From assembly GCA_003135995.1 (NCBI GenBank), contig PNBM01000039.1, forward strand, positions 8,032 to 15,151: a stretch of DNA of 7,120 nucleotides. Direction: 5' to 3'. Positions 1-4,091 of this stretch are shown here, one piece after another. A model generated the notes under the pieces. That model was not told the DNA's origin, did not search any database, and worked only from the letters and a program-made list of their open reading frames with translations. Position 1 is the first letter of the stretch, and every line of letters starts with the position of its first letter. Made by a program: the position numbers and the translations under genes. The DNA comes from Ignavibacteriota bacterium (GTDB lineage Bacteria; Bacteroidota; Ignavibacteria; Tepidaquicellales; Tepidaquicellaceae).

Positions 1-3
1 TAA

Positions 4-1095
4 TTATTTATCTTTCAAATTTATTTCAAAAAAGAATTTATAAAAAGAATTAGTCGGATCTAATTCTAATGCTTTTACAATATATATTTTAGCTACATCA
101 TACATATTAAGAGAATAACAAGTATAAGAATAAGATCCATACAAACCAGCTTGAAAATAATCTTCCATAGGTTTTAATAATAAAGCTTTTTTAAAAGCAT
201 CTTTGGCGTTCTCGTATTTTTTATAATTTTTATGTATAATTCCTAACTGATACCAACAATAAGGATCAGAAGAATTTAATTGAATAGCTTTATTTATATA
301 ATCTAATGATTTAGAATAATCAATATCCATATAATATTGAGATAAATCTGAATAATATATGCTTTTATCTGACTCATTTAAAGCTAAGTCAATAGCTTTA
401 TTAATATAATCTAATTGTAAATTATCAAGTTTTTCTAAATGATAATAAATAGACATTGTTCTGTAATATTCCGAAATATCAGGTTCAAAGAATATTGCTT
501 TTTTTGAATTATTAAATATTTCTTTTTTTCTGGTTTCGCCAGCAAGATTTTGATCTCTAATATAGCACCAAGCTATTCTGTCATATGAATAGGCATCGTA
601 GGGATTCATATCTATTATTTTATTAAATAACTCAATAGCTTTTTTAAAGTCAGATATTTCAACTTTTTCATCTGCTAATGCTTTCATTAATCTTGTCCAA
701 ACAATTTTCCATTTTCCATTCTCATTAATAAATGTATAATATTCCCTTTGTTTATATTCCTCACCTTTTAATGATGTAAAATAATCAACTTTAATTCTTC
801 TATATCTGCTTTGATTTGATTCAGCTTCTATTTCGCTCGTTATAATATCTACGCATTGAATATCTGATTCAAAAACATCTTTATAAAAATTTATATATTC
901 ATCTTTATTAATATTAGTTTTTGAGATTGAAGCAAGAAAATTATATCTTTCATTAAATTTTCTTTCGTTATATAGGTCCAAATATTTAACAACGATTTCC
1001 TTTGGAGTTAATGATTCGTTTGTTGATTGTGCAAACAGAACTATATTCGGTATGATAAGAAATAAGTTAAAAGTAATAATATAAAATAAGTTCAT
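4..1095 (-). CDS. Exported NTF2-like/TPR repeat protein
   Basis: Complete 363-residue protein; its stop codon is three bases from the window edge. Residues 1-22 are a signal peptide (a Lys/Arg-free hydrophobic run of Phe, Ile, Leu and Val ending LFA before Gln), so the protein is predicted to leave the cytoplasm. Residues about 28-135 look like an NTF2/SnoaL-like (DUF4878-type) domain: a helix PKEIVVKYLDLYNERKF, then strands ending with NENGKWKIVWTR. Residues about 148-363 hold about five TPR-like repeats, with helix pairs ending in the usual ALELDP-like turn (AIELFNKIIDMNPYDAYSY, KAIFFEP, KAIQLNSSDP, KALLLKP, KALELDPTNS). TPRs are protein-binding scaffolds; no catalytic motif is visible. The gene starts 18 bp after the stop of the metallopeptidase gene on the same strand, so the two are probably co-transcribed. 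Codons are very AT-rich. The partner and exact role are unknown. Confidence 0.85.
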   Translation of the reverse strand: MNLFYIITFNLFLIIPNIVLFAQSTNESLTPKEIVVKYLDLYNERKFNERYNFLASISKTNINKDEYINFYKDVFESDIQCVDIITSEIEAESNQSRYRRIKVDYFTSLKGEEYKQREYYTFINENGKWKIVWTRLMKALADEKVEISDFKKAIELFNKIIDMNPYDAYSYDRIAWCYIRDQNLAGETRKKEIFNNSKKAIFFEPDISEYYRTMSIYYHLEKLDNLQLDYINKAIDLALNESDKSIYYSDLSQYYMDIDYSKSLDYINKAIQLNSSDPYCWYQLGIIHKNYKKYENAKDAFKKALLLKPMEDYFQAGLYGSYSYTCYSLNMYDVAKIYIVKALELDPTNSFYKFFFEINLKDK

Positions 1096-1113
1096 AATAA
1101 TAAAATATTTTAA

Positions 1114-1917
1114 TTAAAGAATATTATTTATATTTTTCAAATGATGATTTTTGTATTTATCAATTTTTATTTCGCTTTGAATATCAATATCTGTATTTCC
1201 TATTGAATATTTTTTTAAAATTTCTTTTGCTTTTTCCCAAGCAAAAATTTCTCGATTAACGATATATAAACTTTTTTCAGTAGAATCGATAATATTCCCG
1301 TCAAATTTATTATCCATCGAGTGTCCTAATTCGTGAGCTAAAAAATTTATATATTGATTTGTAAGACCAATATTATTTTTAATTGAACATTCATCTGGAA
1401 AATCAACGAACATTATAAAGCCTTTTTCCCATTCATTTGAATCATAATAGAATGGGCCATATTTTTTTTTAATTCCCAAATAATTATTTACATTTCCCTT
1501 TTTGCTTTCTTTAATCAAAGGGTCTACAGATAAACGATCTTTAATATGAGGAAATCTTATAATAGGTATGTTGTTTTCTGTGGCAAATTGAACAAGCTTT
1601 TCTATGGAATATTTATAAAAATCTTTATTTGTTATAGCATCATCGTTACAAATATTATTTTCGTTGAATTCTAAAAATACATCGTTAAAATCTTTAACAT
1701 TTTTAAATATTATATTATTAAACAAATTAATAACTATTTTTCTTTTCGGTTTTTTTGGATCTATATCCGATTTATTTACACTATCTCTTAAATCTCTCAA
1801 TTCAGATATATAAAAATTTTTATAATTTATATCTTTATCAATTTCCTTATAATAACAATCCCATCCTCTAAGTTCTAATAGTATATTAATATATATTTTT
1901 ACTTTTATTTTATCCAT
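1114..1917 (-). CDS. Putative HELGH zinc metallopeptidase
   Basis: Complete 267-residue protein without a convincing signal peptide, so probably cytosolic. The diagnostic feature is HELGH at residues 195-199 inside NFLAHELGHSMDNKFDG. This is the HExxH zinc-binding motif, with H195 and H199 as ligands and E196 as catalytic base. D202 follows, and REIFAWEKAKEIL (222-234) supplies a likely third ligand, E223 or E228. A Glu about 25-30 residues after HExxH is the gluzincin arrangement, also seen in ImmA/IrrE-like and phage-borne zincins. The preceding strand (GFIMFVDFP, 166-174) fits the edge strand of a zincin fold. The N-terminal 100 residues are Lys/Asp/Asn-rich and not recognised. It is the first gene of a minus-strand pair with the exported TPR protein. 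No Shine-Dalgarno precedes the ATG, and a GC-rich hairpin lies 36 bp upstream. The family cannot be assigned precisely, and a toxin- or effector-type protease is possible. Substrate unknown. Confidence 0.8.
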   Translation of the reverse strand: MDKIKVKIYINILLELRGWDCYYKEIDKDINYKNFYISELRDLRDSVNKSDIDPKKPKRKIVINLFNNIIFKNVKDFNDVFLEFNENNICNDDAITNKDFYKYSIEKLVQFATENNIPIIRFPHIKDRLSVDPLIKESKKGNVNNYLGIKKKYGPFYYDSNEWEKGFIMFVDFPDECSIKNNIGLTNQYINFLAHELGHSMDNKFDGNIIDSTEKSLYIVNREIFAWEKAKEILKKYSIGNTDIDIQSEIKIDKYKNHHLKNINNIL

Positions 1918-1952
1918 ATAAATTATTGAATATTATATTATTAGTTCTTAAA

Positions 1953-1970
1953 CTGCGTTCGGGAACGCAG
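1953..1970. repeat. Perfect GC-rich hairpin, REP-like
   Basis: CTGCGTTC (1953-1960) and GAACGCAG (1963-1970) are exact reverse complements, giving 8 bp around GG, or 7 bp with a CGGG tetraloop. The hairpin stands out because everything around it is nearly pure A and T. There is no T-run on the plus side and only TTT on the minus side, so a terminator is unlikely. It lies 36 bp upstream of the metallopeptidase start, where it could be a 5' leader structure, a protein-binding palindrome, or a dispersed REP/transposon-end relic. Confidence 0.6.
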
Positions 1971-2106
1971 AGTAATAAAACTCATTTTCAATTTTTGCTA
2001 AACATCTTTCTTATTACTTTTTATTCTCTATTTTAATTTGAGAATAAGATATAATAGTTTTTAAAGACTTATAATAGTACTAAGTAGAGCAACGAATTAG
2101 AATGAT

Positions 2107-2320
2107 TTACAGTTTATTCGTTATCGAAAATTCACTATTTCGATTAGAAAAATCAAGTAAGATTTTTTTATGATTTCTTTCCCAATTTTGCCAACGGGTC
2201 CCCCAACCAGAAACCTTAATTCGAATCCAACACTTTGCCTCTGTATTGAAAGCCCAACATTCCAATCGTATTAGCGAATTAGAGAATTCTGGTCTAACGA
2301 AACCGATTTTAAATTGTTAA
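2107..2320. other. GC-richer block open in several frames
   Basis: This stretch is richer in G and C than its surroundings, especially 2181-2300. On the minus strand a 69-codon frame (2110-2316, stop at 2107-2109) runs without a stop but has no ATG. It is rich in Trp, Arg and Cys, for example VSGWGTRWQNWERNHK. On the plus strand a 48-codon frame (2174-2317, stop 2318-2320) is also open, and further frames are open across shorter parts. None has a good start or a recognisable domain. Openness in several frames at once argues against a single real gene and suggests a dispersed repeat, a structured element or an old gene remnant. Confidence 0.35.
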
Positions 2321-2345
2321 TGAAGAAACGAAAAATATCTTGATT

Positions 2346-2357
2346 TGTTATATAACA
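2346..2357. promoter_or_regulatory. 12-bp palindrome upstream of EEP gene
   Basis: TGTTATATAACA is a perfect palindrome whose centre is about 55 bp before the EEP start codon. A dimeric repressor site would look like this, but in AT-rich DNA a short palindrome can arise by chance and no regulator gene is nearby. Weak call. Confidence 0.2.
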
Positions 2358-2406
2358 TTGCATTTCTAATCCCATTTCTCTAATTTTTTCTAAACTAAAT
2401 AATCAA

Positions 2407-3642
2407 ATGATTTACAAATTCAATAAAATATTACTATTCTGCATTTTCTGTTTCGGCATTTCTAATGCCCAGGTCAAAATAACATCATATAATCTTTTGA
2501 ATTATCCTGGTACAGACACAACTACTCGTAATCCATATTTTAGAACTGTTATTAGTTCTATAAATCCAGATATCCTTGTTGTTCAGGAAATAACTTCACA
2601 GGCAGGCGTTAATGGTTTTTTAAACGGGGTTATGAATTATAATGGTAACGTTTACAGTACTGGCCTATTTATAGACGGTCCGGATTCAGATAATGGAATT
2701 TACTACAAGACAGCTTTATTTATTTTTCTAAGCAATACTCCCATTCATACTGATTTACGGGATATAAATGAATTTAAGTTAGTACACATTTCAACTCACG
2801 ATACGTTAAGAATTTACTCCGTTCATTTGAAAGCAAGTGAAGGGAGTGCCAATGAGCTTTCCAGAGCGACAGAAGTTGATAGTCTGAGAAAAGTTACGAA
2901 TGCTTTGCCTTCCAACTCATATTTTATTGTCTGTGGAGATTTTAATATTTATGGCTCAAGTGAATCTGCGTATCAGAAATTGCTACAGGTAACATCCGGT
3001 AATGATGGTAATTTCAATGATCCATTAGCTATGACAGGCATTTGGAATAACAGCATATACTCGTTGTACCACACACAGTCATCAAGAGTTCGAGCTTTTG
3101 GTGGTGGCTCCACAGGCGGACTTGATGATAGATTCGATATGATGTTATATTCAAACGCTATTAAAAATCCCGGAGGTATCACATATGTTCCTTTTTCTTT
3201 AACTCCTTATGGTAATGATGGAAATCATTATAACGATTCGATTAATAAGCCACCTAACGCGGTTGTTTCTCAATTAATTGCAAATGCAATACATTATTCT
3301 TCTGATCATATTCCGGTTTATTCATTATTTACTTTTTCACCTTCAATCTCAATAAATAAAATAAGTTCTAATGTACCACCGACATTTAAATTATATCCTT
3401 GCTATCCTAATCCGCTGAATCCTTCGACGCGAATTAAATTTGATATCCCAAAAAATACTTTTGTCAAAATCGAAATATTTGATATCCTAGGAACGGGAAT
3501 AACAACAATCGTAAATCAAAAGATGAATGCTGGCTCTTACAGTGTTGAATGGAATGGGTCCCAATATTCAAGTGGGGTGTATTTCTATCGATTGGAAACG
3601 GAAGAATTTACGGATGTAAAACGTATGATGTTAATTAAATAA
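2407..3642 (+). CDS. Secreted EEP-family nuclease/phosphatase, T9SS-tagged
   Basis: Complete 411-residue protein. Residues 1-21 are a signal peptide (Lys-containing start, hydrophobic LLFCIFCFGI, cleavage near SNA|Q). Residues about 22-310 form an endonuclease/exonuclease/phosphatase (DNase I-like) domain with its full set of motifs: N29 in SYNLLNY, E61 in ILVVQE (metal ligand), H140 in YSVHLK, D178 and N180 in CGDFN, D244 in DDRFDMM, and D300-H301 in SSDHIPV (catalytic His). An active Mg2+-dependent phosphodiesterase, nuclease or phosphatase is therefore likely; the substrate cannot be read from the sequence. Residues about 327-411 are a type A type IX secretion sorting domain, starting YPCYPNPLNPSTRIKFDIP and ending GVYFYRLETEEFTDVKRMMLIK. 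This sends the protein through the outer membrane to the surface or medium. The gene stands alone on the plus strand, lacks a Shine-Dalgarno, and is followed by a terminator. Its codons are less AT-biased than its neighbours'. Possible roles are DNA/nucleotide scavenging or biofilm DNA degradation. Confidence 0.92.
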   Translation: MIYKFNKILLFCIFCFGISNAQVKITSYNLLNYPGTDTTTRNPYFRTVISSINPDILVVQEITSQAGVNGFLNGVMNYNGNVYSTGLFIDGPDSDNGIYYKTALFIFLSNTPIHTDLRDINEFKLVHISTHDTLRIYSVHLKASEGSANELSRATEVDSLRKVTNALPSNSYFIVCGDFNIYGSSESAYQKLLQVTSGNDGNFNDPLAMTGIWNNSIYSLYHTQSSRVRAFGGGSTGGLDDRFDMMLYSNAIKNPGGITYVPFSLTPYGNDGNHYNDSINKPPNAVVSQLIANAIHYSSDHIPVYSLFTFSPSISINKISSNVPPTFKLYPCYPNPLNPSTRIKFDIPKNTFVKIEIFDILGTGITTIVNQKMNAGSYSVEWNGSQYSSGVYFYRLETEEFTDVKRMMLIK

Positions 3643-3659
3643 TGTTTACTGTAGATTGG

Positions 3660-3688
3660 AAAGGGAGTTTAAACGCTCCCTTTTTTTT
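3660..3688 (+). terminator. Intrinsic terminator of the EEP gene
   Basis: AAAGGGAG (3660-3667) pairs with CTCCCTTT (3676-3683) as an 8-bp stem, extended inward by a T-G pair, around a short TTAAAC loop. A run of eight Ts (3681-3688) overlaps the 3' arm. It begins 18 bp after the EEP stop codon and has the classic Rho-independent form in the plus direction. The minus direction has only a short T tail, so it is mainly a one-way terminator. Confidence 0.9.
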
Positions 3689-3723
3689 CGAATAATTAAA
3701 AAGCGAAAAATCGGGTATGCCCC

Positions 3724-3749
3724 TTGCTCCAGATTTAATTCTGGAGTAA
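3724..3749. repeat. 10-bp inverted repeat
   Basis: TTGCTCCAGA (3724-3733) pairs with TCTGGAGTAA (3740-3749) around the 6-nt loop TTTAAT, with one G-T pair. Further inverted repeats follow: AACCAGT (3782-3788) with ACTGGTT (3836-3842), enclosing TCAGT (3794-3798) with ACTGA (3811-3815), and AACGG (3873-3877) with CCGTT (3889-3893). There is no T-run after the hairpin, so it is not a terminator. Together these could fold into a structured RNA, but this has not been shown. Confidence 0.4.
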
Positions 3750-3977
3750 TCCACGGTTCCAAAAATACTTCATGCACGGTGAACCAGTTTGGGTCAGTCA
3801 GGACGAGGACACTGATTTTGTAAAACACGGCAGTCACTGGTTGGAATTTTTGGAGATTTAAAATAGCTTTTAAACGGCGGTACTGTACCCGTTGACCCAT
3901 CTGCTAAAATTGATATCCTGGTCTCGAATAAATTGTGGAGTGCGGAAGTGGATATTGAGTTGGATGGTATACATTAA
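3739..3977 (+). pseudogene. Possible decayed gene fragment
   Basis: Two plus-strand stretches read like ordinary protein but lie in different frames. The first covers 3739-3858 (40 codons, stop 3859-3861) and contains MHGEPVWVSQDEDTDFVKHG. The second covers 3867-3974 (36 codons, stop 3975-3977) and contains GGTVPVDPSAKIDILVSNKL, with balanced residues and a beta-strand-like alternation. A frameshift, plus removal of the TAG at 3864-3866 or the TAA at 3859-3861, would join them. No start codon with context, no terminator and no recognised family are visible. The base composition is more like the EEP gene than the AT-rich neighbours, so it may be the remnant of a resident gene. A structured non-coding element is the alternative. 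Confidence 0.3.
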
Positions 3978-4071
3978 GCAGAGAAATCAGAAGAATAAAT
4001 TTAAAGAGACAACTTTCACGGTTTCTAACTGTTATGTTTAAAAATTAATTATAAGGTATATTTTATTTAAC

Positions 4072-4088
4072 AAAAGTATTTTACTTTT
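4072..4088 (-). terminator. Weak AT-rich hairpin after PHP-ATPase gene
   Basis: AAAAGTA (4072-4078) and TACTTTT (4082-4088) are exact reverse complements with a 3-nt loop, starting four bases beyond the stop codon of the minus-strand gene. The stem is almost all A-T pairs, and the only T-run on the minus strand is inside the 3' arm. It would be a poor terminator on its own; it is listed because of its position. Confidence 0.25.
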
Positions 4089-4091
4089 CGT

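Larger units (their letters stand above)
1918..2406. other. Divergent intergenic region, 489 bp
   Basis: Gap between the minus-strand metallopeptidase gene and the plus-strand EEP gene, so it should hold both promoters. It contains a perfect GC-rich hairpin (1953-1970), a 9-bp direct repeat tataatagt (2050-2058 and 2070-2078), AT-rich inverted repeats (2123-2144; 2148-2167 followed by Ts), a GC-richer block open in several frames (about 2107-2320) and a 12-bp palindrome (2346-2357). I could not identify a convincing Bacteroidota -33/-7 promoter pair for either gene, and there is no tRNA. Confidence 0.7.
3689..4091. other. Convergent intergenic region, about 400 bp
   Basis: Gap between the 3' end of the EEP gene and the 3' end of the PHP-ATPase gene. 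The first two thirds (about 3711-3977) are GC-richer and carry inverted repeats plus coding-like fragments, described separately. The rest (3978-4091) is AT-rich and plain, apart from a weak hairpin at 4072-4088. No intact gene, tRNA or insertion sequence is visible. Confidence 0.6.

Noticed and set aside
2148..2169. AAAAATC/GATTTTT hairpin followed by Ts, terminator-like on the plus strand
   Set aside because: The stem has only one G-C pair and no plus-strand gene ends upstream of it, so there is nothing for it to terminate.
2211..2235. tRNA-like T-loop sequence TTCGAATCC
   Set aside because: The flanking bases do not form a T-stem, and no acceptor, D or anticodon arm can be built around it on either strand.
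2292..2298. GTCTAAC, which fits the integron attC R'' core (RYYYAAC)
   Set aside because: No matching GTTRRRY core follows at attC distance and there is no imperfect hairpin between. A 7-mer match is expected by chance.
2973..3182. A 69-codon minus-strand frame with an ATG
   Set aside because: It lies wholly inside the EEP coding region, whose motifs are all present on the plus strand. The antisense product has no domain.
3646..3900. An 84-codon minus-strand frame starting at 3900
   Set aside because: Its 3' half runs through the EEP terminator hairpin and its poly-T run, it has no recognised domain, and a TAG lies just upstream of its ATG. The plus-strand fragments in the same place read more like protein.
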